In this document: piece after piece, positions 35,701 through 43,961 of the stretch
How the letters are laid out: each line of letters opens with the position of its first letter
Position numbering within the stretch: position 1 is the stretch's first letter
Origin: Streptomyces sp. DH-12
GTDB taxonomy: Bacteria > Actinomycetota > Actinomycetes > Streptomycetales > Streptomycetaceae
Assembly (NCBI RefSeq): GCF_002899455.1
Contig: NZ_PPFB01000001.1
Coordinates: 5,369,001 to 5,433,000, forward strand
Length of the DNA stretch: 64,000 nucleotides
Reading direction: 5' to 3'
Translations under genes and position numbers: made by a program
The notes under the pieces: model-generated
Databases searched by the model: none
Told to the model about the DNA's origin: nothing
What the model saw: only the letters and a program-made list of their open reading frames with translations

Positions 35701-37414
35701 CGAAACGGTGGATGGCCGGGTGCTACGGCGGTGGCACGACCAGCTCGGGCGTCCTGTGAAACGGGCTACGCCCACCGGCTCGGTGACCACCTACGCGTAC
35801 GACGCGGCGGGCCGAATATCTGAAATGCGAGCCGGTGGGCGTGCCTTGAGCTTCTGCCATGACGCCGCGGGCCGGGAGGTTGCCCGAGCTCTTTCCCCAA
35901 CAGGGCTTTCCGTCAACCGAGAATGGGATGATCTCGGCCGTGTTGTCGGGCAAGAGGTTACAAGCGCCATGGGGTCCTTGCTCCAGCGCTCATTCAGCTA
36001 CCGGGCTGATGGTCACCTCGTTGCGGTGGACGACTCACTGTCCGGGACGCGTCGCTTCACGCTCGATCCTGCCGGGCGAGTTACGGCAGTGGAGGCGCGT
36101 GGGTGGCAAGAGAAATACGCGTACGACGCGGGCGGAAATCAAAGCTATGCCGAATGGCCGGGGCATCACCCTGGTAAGGAAGCTCAAGGTGATCGAGTCC
36201 ACCGGGGCAACAAGCTCATGCGCGCGGGCGGAATACGGTACGGCTACGACGCTGCCGGCCGTGTCGTTACACGCCGTAAGGTCAGGCTGTCACGCAAAGC
36301 CCACGTGTGGCACTACACCTGGGACGGTGAGGACCGGCTGACTTCCGTCACGACGCCTGACGGCGTTGTGTGGCGCTATCTCTACGACCCCTTGGGTCGG
36401 CGTACGTGCAAACAACGTCTCGGTTCCGACGGTCAAAGAGTAGTGGAAGAGGTTCGTTTCACCTGGGACGGGGCGTATTTGGCGGAACAAGAAGTCACCG
36501 GCCCCGATCTTCCCCACCCTGTGGTCACGACGTGGGAGTATGACGGACTCCACCCAGTTTCTCAGATCGAACGCCGGGTCGACTCTTTGAGTCGGGATGA
36601 GATAGATTCTCGATTCTTTTCCATAGTCACGGATCTGATCGGAACGCCGACGGAACTCGTGGGCGAGGATGGTGACCTTGCCTGGCGATCACGCGCCACC
36701 GTCTGGGGCGTGACAGCGTGGAACCGTGATGCGGCAGCGTATACGCCTCTGAGGTTTCCGGGGCAGTACTTCGACCCTGAAACGGGTCTCCATTACAACT
36801 TCCAGCGCTACTACGATCCGGAGACAGCCCGGTACTTCAGCCCGGACCCTCTCGGGTTGGAGCCTGCGCCCAATCCTGACGTTTACGTTTTCAACCCTTT
36901 GCAGGGGTGTGATCCGCTCGGGCTCGCGCCCCGCTATGCCAACCGTCCGGATCGTTATGCGTGGGGTGGCAGCGTCCGTTACAAGGCTACTGACCACCTG
37001 GGCCGGCCCACCGGCGTGTCCGCCTGTATTCGTAAGGAGATGGTTATTGCGCAAGGGACGGAAGCGGGCAAGATGTGGACAAAGGGCTGGCGAGGTCACG
37101 GGACGTTGTTCAACGAAGCGCGTGGTCACCTGCTGGCCAACACGTTGGGCGGGGCTGGTAAAGGGCCGAACGCGCCGCATAATTTGGTTACTTTGACGCA
37201 AAACCCGACCAATCATCCGCACATGTATGAGATGTTCGAGAAGCCCGTTGCGGATGCGGCCATGAAGGACGAGATCGTTCAATACAGTGTGACTCCGATC
37301 TATGAGGGCGTCAATCCCATTCCCATACGTCTCGAATTCGAAGCCTTCGGTAACAAGGGATTTTCCCTGAGCGGTTTCCTGGACAATCCGGCGGCGGGGG
37401 TGCGGACTCCTTGA
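32753..37414 (+). CDS. RHS-repeat polymorphic toxin with C-terminal nuclease domain
   Basis: A 1553-residue toxin. The N-terminus (1-230) is a helical WXG/T7-secretion-like region with an Ala/Lys/Asp-rich coiled coil. One or two membrane segments follow (about 245-285), then a DUF6531-type start (DPIDMATGAMFLPQTDVELP), some 900 residues of YD/RHS repeats, and the RHS core end with NFQRYYDPETARYFSPDPLG. The variable C-terminal 165 residues contain RGHLLANTLGGAG, NLVTLTQNPTNHP and PIYEG, matching DNA/RNA non-specific endonuclease toxins (His in GHLL likely catalytic). The repeat and tip regions have visibly lower GC than neighbours, as expected of a transferred, fast-evolving toxin. The next gene is the likely immunity protein. 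Confidence 0.9.
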   Translation: MAGHRPSDWHVLDLDKDPTPGDPERVRRLAKFLHDFADDVSEALRLVKGMAGEGTLAEWAGKSATVFKEEFSGVPKNLRKLEKSYAMCGDALADYWPRLERAQALADKALAKAREARADLSSAQSRLASAESWVGRATREADKYKDDPTGSRSDADKPDEAKVRAATRDVRSAKSAQDKAQSDVSDAQDALAAAKKMAADARKMREEAARDAKSKIDEASDAGIRNRSWWEEIGDWFTDNWDSIVAACKIVVAVVGIVAMITGGPILGAIVLIAALVVLADTLHKYSKGQASLWDVGLAALECIPGMKGLTTLGGLAKGMRNLGSMGLKGMAAGVRGLGKSARSMLSRSQEAFARMQSRVRRGLSDPIDMATGAMFLPQTDVELPGALPLVFQRRVQSDYRAGWWFGPSWTSTADQRLEIDDEGIIFVTDDGQLLSYPHPDVEESVHPQVGPPLPLTRLDDGGYRVTDPFGGLEFRFDKPKSDGCAPIIALRDRNGRCIEFIYDELGFPVGIRSSGGYYLRLTIEEGRLTSLHLVGGEEGGGDALIRRFVYTGGNLTEVHGANGLQLRFEYDDRLRIVTWIDSNGSRYRYEYDDEDRCVFEGGEAGHCTLSLAYDTSDPAFPGLRVTTATTGDDHTSKYVVDDAFLIVAEIDPLGAVTRTEYDQGHHITGRTDPLGNHTRIVNNALGLPRRVIRADGAETTAEYNDLNLPVLILQEDGTTIRHTYDERGNRTSVTDESGATMTFLYDRSGHLIRATDALGNSMTIQNNAAGLPTLVTDPLGASTEYRYDAFGRLSAVVDATGVETRLWWSVDGHLTRRVGAQGNEETWSYDGEGNCLSYTDGEGRVTRYTYTHFDMLASQTLADGSRYEYEHSPTLQLSKVIDPQGRTWDYEYDQAGRLTAETDFDGRRVEYTYDLAGRLVSRTNAVGQRVQYQYDALDWTVAKTVDGRTTRFERDVMGRVLRLSNSVSDISYERDAIGRALSETVDGRVLRRWHDQLGRPVKRATPTGSVTTYAYDAAGRISEMRAGGRALSFCHDAAGREVARALSPTGLSVNREWDDLGRVVGQEVTSAMGSLLQRSFSYRADGHLVAVDDSLSGTRRFTLDPAGRVTAVEARGWQEKYAYDAGGNQSYAEWPGHHPGKEAQGDRVHRGNKLMRAGGIRYGYDAAGRVVTRRKVRLSRKAHVWHYTWDGEDRLTSVTTPDGVVWRYLYDPLGRRTCKQRLGSDGQRVVEEVRFTWDGAYLAEQEVTGPDLPHPVVTTWEYDGLHPVSQIERRVDSLSRDEIDSRFFSIVTDLIGTPTELVGEDGDLAWRSRATVWGVTAWNRDAAAYTPLRFPGQYFDPETGLHYNFQRYYDPETARYFSPDPLGLEPAPNPDVYVFNPLQGCDPLGLAPRYANRPDRYAWGGSVRYKATDHLGRPTGVSACIRKEMVIAQGTEAGKMWTKGWRGHGTLFNEARGHLLANTLGGAGKGPNAPHNLVTLTQNPTNHPHMYEMFEKPVADAAMKDEIVQYSVTPIYEGVNPIPIRLEFEAFGNKGFSLSGFLDNPAAGVRTP

Positions 37415-37502
37415 AATCCTGTGGTCGGCCGAGCCGCCACTGCGCAGTCCCATGTCCCGTACCTGTTGAGTATGCTGCCGTGAGAGACGGAACAGGAGCA
37501 CC

Positions 37503-38468
37503 ATGACGCGCACCACGCCCGAGCGCCCCGTAGATATCGAGGCGGTGATTCCCGAACTGTCCGAGCATCGCGGAGTCGCTACCCGACTGCACCCGCGTCC
37601 GGGGGCCACCATGCCGGAGGAGAGCTCAGTTGGCGGTCCCTTCCTCTGGCCGTCCGACGAACCGTGGCCTCAGTGCAGGGAACCGCACAAGCGCCGCTTC
37701 GGTGAACGCCTCAGCGAGGTCCGCTTGACCAGGAGGTTGCTGGCCGCCGGACCGACTGAGGAGGAATATGAGCTTCTGCGCACGTTCCGTCGCGGGCGTC
37801 ACGCGCCGTGGCTGACGGACGTCGATCCCATTCCCCTACTTCCTGTCGTGCAACTACGCACACAGGACATTCCAGGTCTGAGCCTCCCCGACGACGCCGA
37901 CCTGTTGCAGGTCTTCTGGTGTCCGTTCAACGCTCACGGGGCAGACCGTAATGTCGGTGTGCATCTCTTCTGGCGAAAGGCGTCAGAGGTCACCGAAGTC
38001 CTTCGCGAGCAACCGGAGCCGGAAGTCGTGGGGCGCGCTGAGTATGTGCCCGAGCCCTGCATCATCCATCCCGAACAAGTTATCGAGCATCAGTGGGGGG
38101 ATCTGCTGCCCTACTCGATCAGAGCGCGTCTGGATGAATGGGAGGACTGGGAGGACGAGGACGCGGTCAGTTACCAGTTCGACCTTTCCATCCCTCCTGG
38201 ATGGAAAGTCGGCGGGTTCGCGCCGTGGCCGGTCACCGGCCCGGAGGATGTGACGTGCGGGTGTGGGCGGCGAATGGACCTCTTGTTGACGGTCGACAGC
38301 CGTGAGTGGGATCGAGGCACCCGCAGCTGGGTTCCTCTGGAGGACCGTGACGTGGCGGACACGGACGCGAACACTCCTACCCGAGTCGTCGTGGGTCGGG
38401 GAGGACGACTCATGATTTTCGTCTGCTCCCAAGACTGGTCTCACCCACATCGGCTGGTCTTGCAGTAG
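37503..38468 (+). CDS. Probable immunity protein to the RHS nuclease (DUF1963-like)
   Basis: A 321-residue soluble protein with GGPFLWPSDEPWPQC near residue 42, PLLPVVQLRTQDIPGL near 115 and a C-terminal CGCGRRMDLLLTVDS. These are traits of DUF1963 (YwqG-like) proteins, many of which are immunity factors beside polymorphic toxins. It starts 88 bases after the toxin stop, preceded by AGGAGC. Binding and blocking the C-terminal nuclease of the preceding protein is inferred from position and family. Confidence 0.75.
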   Translation: MTRTTPERPVDIEAVIPELSEHRGVATRLHPRPGATMPEESSVGGPFLWPSDEPWPQCREPHKRRFGERLSEVRLTRRLLAAGPTEEEYELLRTFRRGRHAPWLTDVDPIPLLPVVQLRTQDIPGLSLPDDADLLQVFWCPFNAHGADRNVGVHLFWRKASEVTEVLREQPEPEVVGRAEYVPEPCIIHPEQVIEHQWGDLLPYSIRARLDEWEDWEDEDAVSYQFDLSIPPGWKVGGFAPWPVTGPEDVTCGCGRRMDLLLTVDSREWDRGTRSWVPLEDRDVADTDANTPTRVVVGRGGRLMIFVCSQDWSHPHRLVLQ

Positions 38469-38496
38469 GGCAGGGTGCAAGAGCAACTCCCTTGCC

Positions 38497-39262
38497 ATGG
38501 CGCGCGCTCCAACTCCTACCGTCCCCGACACGGAGTTCACCCGCACACTGGGACCCAGTGGTATCCAGGTCAGCGCGCTCGGGTTCGGGTGCTGGGCGAT
38601 CGGTGGGGAGTGGCGGGACGCCACCGGGCAGCCGCTCGGGTGGGGGAGGGTCGACGACGAGGAGTCCGTGCGGGCGATCCACCGGGCGCTCGACCTCGGT
38701 GTCACCTTCTTCGACACCACCGACGCACCGGGCACAGCGAGGTGATCCTCGGCAGGGCGCTCGGTTCGCGGCGGGACGACGTCGTCGTCGCCACCAAGTG
38801 GGGCAACCTCTTCGACCCCGGCACCCGCACCGCCCCCGGCGCCGACGACTCCCCGGAGCACCTCCGTCGTGCCTGACCGCCTCCCTGCGCCGGCTCGGCA
38901 CCGACCACGTCGACCTCTACCAGCTCCACCTCGCCGACGCCGACGCCGGCCGGGCGGCCGTGCTGCGGGACGCGTGCGAGGAACTGGTCGCGGAAGGGCT
39001 GCTCCGGGCGTACGCCTGGAGCACCGACGACCCCGCCCGCGCCGCCGTCTTCGCCGAGGGGCCGCACTGCGCCGCCGTGCAGCACGCGCTCAACGTCCTC
39101 GACGACGCCCCCGAGATGCTCCTGCTCTGCGAGAAGGCCGGCCTCGCGTCCGTCAACCGCAGCCTCCTCGCCATGGGTCTGCTGACCGGCAAGCACCGCG
39201 GCGGCCGGCCGCTCGAGACCGGGGACATCCGCAGTCGTCCGCCCGCCTGGCTGCAGGGCTTC
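38497..39262 (+). pseudogene. Aldo/keto reductase pseudogene
   Basis: Three consecutive frames are needed to read one aldo/keto reductase. LGPSGIQVSALGFGCWAIGG to FFDTTDAPG is in the first. GHSEVILGRALGSRRDDVVV to PEHLRRA is in the second, after an apparent 7-base deletion near 38730. LTASLRRLGTDHVDLYQLH to SRPPAWL is in the third, after a one-base deletion near 38872. The protein breaks off at about 39262, where antisense sequence of an SDR gene begins. It cannot be functional. Confidence 0.88.
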
Positions 39263-39263
39263 G

Positions 39264-39630
39264 GCCGTTGATGTCGGTGTCCACCACTGCCGCCACGCCT
39301 CGTACGGCAGCTCCTCCACCGGCACCCCGCCGTACCGGCGTTGTTGAACAGCAGGTCCAGCCGCCCGAAGCGCCCGACCGCCGCCGCGAACAGCGCCTCC
39401 GCGTCTCCCGGTTGTGACACGCCCGTCGGGACGGCCAGGACCTCCCCGCACTCCGCACCGCCCGCCCCCGCCGTCTCCTCCAGCGTCTCCGCCCTGCGCC
39501 CCGCCAGCACCACCGATCAGCCCCCGCGCAGCAGTTCACGGGTCACCGCGCGACCGATGCCGGAGCCCGCCCCGATGACCACCGCGATCCCGGCCCGCCC
39601 GTCCCGTCCGTCCGTTTCCTTGGCGTTCAT
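39264..39630 (-). pseudogene. Short-chain dehydrogenase pseudogene (N-terminal half)
   Basis: From ATG at 39630 the minus strand reads AVVIGAGSGIGRAVTRELLR and then TGA. A frameshift is needed to continue with VLAGRRAETLEETAGAGGAE and RFGRLDLLFNNAGTAG, and another for GVPVEELPYEAWRQ and VDTDING. The Rossmann TGxxxGIG and NNAG motifs are present, but the catalytic Tyr-Lys half is missing; it ends at the junction with the aldo/keto reductase remnant. Confidence 0.85.
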
Positions 39631-39768
39631 GGCACCGCAGCGTAGGCGAGGGTTCGCCATGTGGGCCTCATGCGACCGTCATCCGGATGCTGTGTACGCG
39701 TCAATGCCACGTCGTCCCCGGCCACTGCAATTCCTCCCGCACCCACATGTCCGCCAGGGGAGGAACCG

Positions 39769-41421
39769 ATGGCACAGGTACCGACGACACCCGAGGCCCG
39801 CCCGTCCCACGCGCCCGAACTCCGCGCCGCCGCCCGCCACATCGGCCGCCGTCGCTTCCTGACCGCCACCGGGGCCGCCGCCGCGCTCGCCTTCGCCGTC
39901 GGCGTGCCCGGCGCGGGCACCGCGGCCGCCGCCGAACTGGACACCGCGCGGCTCACCGACGACCCCTTCACCCTCGGCGTCGCCTCCGGCGACCCGCACC
40001 CCGACTCGGTGCTGCTGTGGACCCGCCTCGCGCCCGCGCCGTACCAGACGGACGGCGGGCTGCCCGCCCGCCGCGTCACCGTCGAGTGGGAGATCGCCCT
40101 CGACGCCCGCTTCCGCAGCGTCGTCAGACGCGGGAAGGCCACCGCCCACCCCGAGTTCCACCACACCGTGCACGTCGAGGCCGGCGGCCTCGCCCCCGGC
40201 CGCGTCTACCACTACCGCTTCCGCGCCGGCCGCTTCGTCAGCCCCGCCGGCCGCACGCGCACCGCGCCCGCCGCCCGCAGCCGCGCCGCGGACCTCACCT
40301 TCGGCGTCGTCTCCTGCCAGCGCTACGACCAGGGCTACTACACCGCCTACCGGCACCTCGCGCAGGAGGACGTCGACGTCGTCTTCCATCTCGGCGACTA
40401 CCTCTACGAGTACGCCGTCAACGACGTCGCCGGCTCCCGCGCCTACCCGGCCGGCACCCTGCCCGACCTGTTCCGCCGGGAGACCGTCACGCTGGAGGAC
40501 TACCGGCTGCGGTACGCCCTCTACAAGTCCGACCCCGACCTCAGGGCCGCGCACGCCGCGCACCCCTTCGTCGTCACCTGGGACGACCACGAGACCGAGA
40601 ACAACTACGCCGACGACACCCCCGAGAACAGCGTCCCGCCGGAGGAGTTCCTGCTGCGCCGGGCCGCCGCCTACCGCGCCTACTGGGAGAACATGCCGCT
40701 GCGCCGGCCCCAGCTCCCCGAGGGCCCCGACCTGAAGCTGTACCGCCGGCTGCACTGGGGCCGCCTCGCCCAGTTCGACGTGCTCGACACCCGGCAGTAC
40801 CGCTCCGACCAGGCCTACGGCGACGGCTGGCAGTACCCCGGCCCCGAGTCCGAGAACCCCTCGCGCACCCTCACCGGCGCCGCCCAGGAGCGCTGGCTGC
40901 TCGACGGCTGGCGGCGCTCCGACGCGGTGTGGAACGTCGTGCCGCAGCAGGTCACCTTCTCCCAGCGGCTCGACAGGCCCACCCCGCCCGCCAAGGTCTC
41001 CATGGACTCCTGGGACGGCTACCCGGCCTCCCGCGAGCGCGTCCTGGCCGGCGCGCAGGCCGCCGGCGTGGAGAACCTGATGGTCCTCACCGGCGACGTG
41101 CACGTCCACTACGGCTTCGACATCAAGCGCGACTTCTCCGACCCCGGCTCGAGGACCGTGGGCACCGAGATCGTCACCACCTCCGTCACCAGCGGCGGCA
41201 ACGGGGCGGAGAAGCCCGCCAACTGGGACAGCCTGACCGCCGCCAATCCGCACATGCGCTTCTACAACGGCCTGCGCGGCTACACGACCGTCACGCTCGG
41301 CCGGGAGCGGGCGCGCGCCGACTTCAAGACGGTCTCCCACGTGACCACGCAGGGCGCGCCGCTCACCACCGCCGCCTCCTTCGTCACGGAGGCGGGGGAC
41401 CCGGGGCTCAAGCCGGCCTGA
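39769..41421 (+). CDS. phoD: Alkaline phosphatase D family protein, Tat-exported
   Basis: A 550-residue PhoD-type metallophosphatase/phosphodiesterase. A twin-arginine signal (RRRFL at 27-31, then a hydrophobic AAAALAFAVGVPG) directs export in folded form. The body shows the FTLGVASGDPHPDSVLLWTR start of the mature domain, CQRYDQGYY, HLGDYLYEY, WDDHETENNY (metal ligands) and LTGDVHVHYG. GGGGAGG precedes the ATG at 39769; a longer frame from 39661 has no binding site. It scavenges phosphate from phosphodiesters outside the cell, usually under PhoP control, though no PHO box was identified. Confidence 0.93.
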   Translation: MAQVPTTPEARPSHAPELRAAARHIGRRRFLTATGAAAALAFAVGVPGAGTAAAAELDTARLTDDPFTLGVASGDPHPDSVLLWTRLAPAPYQTDGGLPARRVTVEWEIALDARFRSVVRRGKATAHPEFHHTVHVEAGGLAPGRVYHYRFRAGRFVSPAGRTRTAPAARSRAADLTFGVVSCQRYDQGYYTAYRHLAQEDVDVVFHLGDYLYEYAVNDVAGSRAYPAGTLPDLFRRETVTLEDYRLRYALYKSDPDLRAAHAAHPFVVTWDDHETENNYADDTPENSVPPEEFLLRRAAAYRAYWENMPLRRPQLPEGPDLKLYRRLHWGRLAQFDVLDTRQYRSDQAYGDGWQYPGPESENPSRTLTGAAQERWLLDGWRRSDAVWNVVPQQVTFSQRLDRPTPPAKVSMDSWDGYPASRERVLAGAQAAGVENLMVLTGDVHVHYGFDIKRDFSDPGSRTVGTEIVTTSVTSGGNGAEKPANWDSLTAANPHMRFYNGLRGYTTVTLGRERARADFKTVSHVTTQGAPLTTAASFVTEAGDPGLKPA

Positions 41422-42433
41422 CCGCCGTGCCGTTCGCGTCCTCGCCCGGGTAGCGGACGCCGACGCGGTCCCGGATCGCGTCGAGCGTCCGCATCACGGC
41501 GAGGGTGCCGTCCAGCGGGACCAGCGGGGACTCGGTCTCGCCGGCCCGCAGGGCCCGCATCACCTCGACGGCCTCGTGCTTGAGGCTGTCGCGGGGGCCG
41601 TCGGCCGGGTCGGCCGTGAACTCCTCGGCGTCACGGCCGACCCGGTGCAGCACGAACCGCTCCGGGAAGAAGAAGCCGGACGGAATGTCGATGCGTCCCT
41701 CGGAGCCGGTGACCGAGGCGTAGGTCGCCGTACCGCCCACGATGGAGCAGTGCACCGAGGCGAGGGCGCCGTTCTCCCACGAGAGCAGCGCCCCCGTCTG
41801 GAGATCGACGCCCTCCTCCGAGAGCATCGCCCGCGCCGTGACGTCCGACGGCTCCCCGAGCAGCAGCTGCGCGAACGACACCGGGTACACGCCCAGGTCC
41901 AGCAAGGCGCCCCCGCCCAGCGCCGGGTCCCGCAGCCGGTGCGACGCCGGGAACGGACCCGAGAGACCGAAGTCCGCCTGCACGTGGCGCACCTCGCCGA
42001 TCGCGCCGTCGTCGACCAGCGCCTTCAGCCGCCGCACCATCGGATGGCAGTACGTCCACATGGCCTCCATCAGGAAACGCCCGTTGCCCCGCGCCAGCGC
42101 GACCAGCTCCTCGGCCTCCCGCGCGTTCAGCGTGAACGGCTTCTCGCACAGCACGTTCCGCCCGGACTCCAGCATCAGCCCGGCCGCCGCGCGGTGCGCC
42201 GTGTGCGGAGTGGCGACGTAGACGACGTCGACCTCCTCGTCGAGCGCCAGCGACTCCCAGTCGCCGTAGGCCCGCGGTATGCCGAACCGTTCGGCGAACG
42301 CCTTCGCCGGCTCCGTCGACCGCGACGCCACCGCCACGACCTCCGCGTCGGGCACGTCCGCCAGGTCCGCGGTGAACCTCGCGGCGATCCCCCCGGTCGC
42401 CAGGATCCCCCAGCGCACCTTCTGCTCCGTCAT
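41408..42433 (-). CDS. Gfo/Idh/MocA family oxidoreductase
   Basis: A 341-residue NAD(P)-dependent oxidoreductase. The N-terminal Rossmann fold (RWGILATGGIAARF) is followed by YVATPHTAHR, the family signature CEKPFTLN (Lys of the EKP motif), and the C-terminal half with GGGALLDLGVYPVSF. The resemblance is to dihydrodiol/trans-1,2-dihydrobenzene-1,2-diol dehydrogenase-like members, but the substrate is unknown. The stop overlaps the phoD 3' end by 14 bases in convergent orientation. The ATG at 42433 gives the usual start MTEQKVRWGI. Confidence 0.9.
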   Translation of the reverse strand: MTEQKVRWGILATGGIAARFTADLADVPDAEVVAVASRSTEPAKAFAERFGIPRAYGDWESLALDEEVDVVYVATPHTAHRAAAGLMLESGRNVLCEKPFTLNAREAEELVALARGNGRFLMEAMWTYCHPMVRRLKALVDDGAIGEVRHVQADFGLSGPFPASHRLRDPALGGGALLDLGVYPVSFAQLLLGEPSDVTARAMLSEEGVDLQTGALLSWENGALASVHCSIVGGTATYASVTGSEGRIDIPSGFFFPERFVLHRVGRDAEEFTADPADGPRDSLKHEAVEVMRALRAGETESPLVPLDGTLAVMRTLDAIRDRVGVRYPGEDANGTAVRPA

Positions 42434-42572
42434 CCGTCCCACCCTGATCGTGTCGTTCGCCGTATCGTCGGCGAGAGTCGATGGAAGCGCTCCCATGACA
42501 TCACCGTCGATGCCGAGCACTCCGTACGAGCTGAGAGCATAGGGAGCCGAAGACAGAAAAAGGGAGGGGCAC

Positions 42573-43961
42573 ATGCCCGAGGGCGGGGCGTCCATATCGA
42601 AGCCGTCGGCCGGTCCGGCCGGCGGCGGGGCACCGGAGGGGACTGCGGACAAGGGCAGGGGCGGGCCGCCGGACCCGGCGCCGGGCGGCGCGGCAGGGGC
42701 GGTGAAGGGCGCGGTCCCGGCGGCCCGGAGCGCGGTCCCCGGCCGGCGTACGAGTCTGCTGGTCACGCTGCTCCTCGGCGGGCTCACGGCCACCCCGCCG
42801 CTGGCGATGGACATGTACCTGCCGGCCCTCCCGGAGGTCACCCGGTCCCTGCACGCGCCCGCCGCCACCGTCCAGCTCACCCTCACCGCCTGCCTGGCCG
42901 GCATGGCGTTCGGGCAGCTGGTCGTCGGGCCGATGAGCGACCGCTGGGGCCGCCGCCGGCCGCTGCTGGCCGGCCTCGCGGTGTACGTCGTCGCCACCGC
43001 GCTGTGCGCCCTCGCCCCCACCGTCGAACTCCTCGTCGCCTTCCGGCTGGTCCAGGGACTCGCGGGCGCGGCCGCCATCGTCATCGCCCGCGCGGTCGCC
43101 CGCGACCTGTACGACGGCGTGGCCATGGCCCGCTTCTTCTCCACCCTCATGCTGATCTCCGGGATCGCGCCGATCATGGCGCCGCTGGTCGGCGGGCAGA
43201 TCCTGCGGGTGACCGACTGGCGGGGCGTGTTCGTCGTCCTGACCGCCATCGGGGTGCTGCTGGCCGCCGTGGTGTGGGCGAAGCTGCCGGAGACGCTCGC
43301 ACCGGCCGACCGGCACGACGGGGGAGTGGGCGAGACCCTCGGCTCGATGCGCCGGCTGCTCGCCGACCGGGTCTTCACCGGTTACACGCTGGCCGGCGGC
43401 TTCGCCTTCGCCTCGCTGTTCGCCTACGTCTCGGCGTCCCCGTTCGTCGTCCAGGAGATCTACGGCGCCTCCCCGCAGACCTTCAGCCTGCTGTTCGGGC
43501 TGAACTCCGTCGGGCTGATGGTGGTGGGCCAGATCAACGGCAAGGTGCTGGTCGGACGGGTCCGGCTGGACAAGGTGCTCGGCGTCGGGCTCGCCGTCGT
43601 GGTGGCCGCGGCGACGGTGCTGCTGCTGCTGTCCCTCGGCGTGTTCGGCGAGACGGGGCTGGCGCCCGTGGCCGTCGCGCTGTTCGTGCTGATGTCCGCG
43701 ATGGGCGTCACCCTGCCCAACACCCAGACCCTCGCCCTGCTGCGCACCAAGCACTCCGCGGGCTCCGCGTCCGCCCTGCTCGGGACCACGTCCTTCCTGG
43801 TCGCCGCGGTCGTCACCCCGCTGGTCGGCATCGCCGGCGAGGACACCGCCGTCCCGATGGCCGTCGTCCAGCTGGCCTCCGCCCTGGTGGCGACGGCCTG
43901 CTTCCTGGGAATGTGCCGCCCGTGGAGGAGCGGGACGGACAGGAAGGGCGGGGGCGTCTGA
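42573..43961 (+). CDS. Bcr/CflA-type multidrug efflux MFS transporter
   Basis: A 462-residue major facilitator with about twelve membrane segments after a disordered Gly/Pro/Ala-rich N-terminal 58 residues. The DMYLPALPEV motif in TM1, the motif A SDRWGRRRPLL between TM2 and TM3, and RLVQGLAGAAAIVIARA in TM4 mark the Bcr/CflA (chloramphenicol/bicyclomycin) drug:proton antiporter family. AGGGAGGGG precedes the ATG. The following serine hydrolase gene overlaps its 3' end by 40 bases. Confidence 0.92.
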   Translation: MPEGGASISKPSAGPAGGGAPEGTADKGRGGPPDPAPGGAAGAVKGAVPAARSAVPGRRTSLLVTLLLGGLTATPPLAMDMYLPALPEVTRSLHAPAATVQLTLTACLAGMAFGQLVVGPMSDRWGRRRPLLAGLAVYVVATALCALAPTVELLVAFRLVQGLAGAAAIVIARAVARDLYDGVAMARFFSTLMLISGIAPIMAPLVGGQILRVTDWRGVFVVLTAIGVLLAAVVWAKLPETLAPADRHDGGVGETLGSMRRLLADRVFTGYTLAGGFAFASLFAYVSASPFVVQEIYGASPQTFSLLFGLNSVGLMVVGQINGKVLVGRVRLDKVLGVGLAVVVAAATVLLLLSLGVFGETGLAPVAVALFVLMSAMGVTLPNTQTLALLRTKHSAGSASALLGTTSFLVAAVVTPLVGIAGEDTAVPMAVVQLASALVATACFLGMCRPWRSGTDRKGGGV

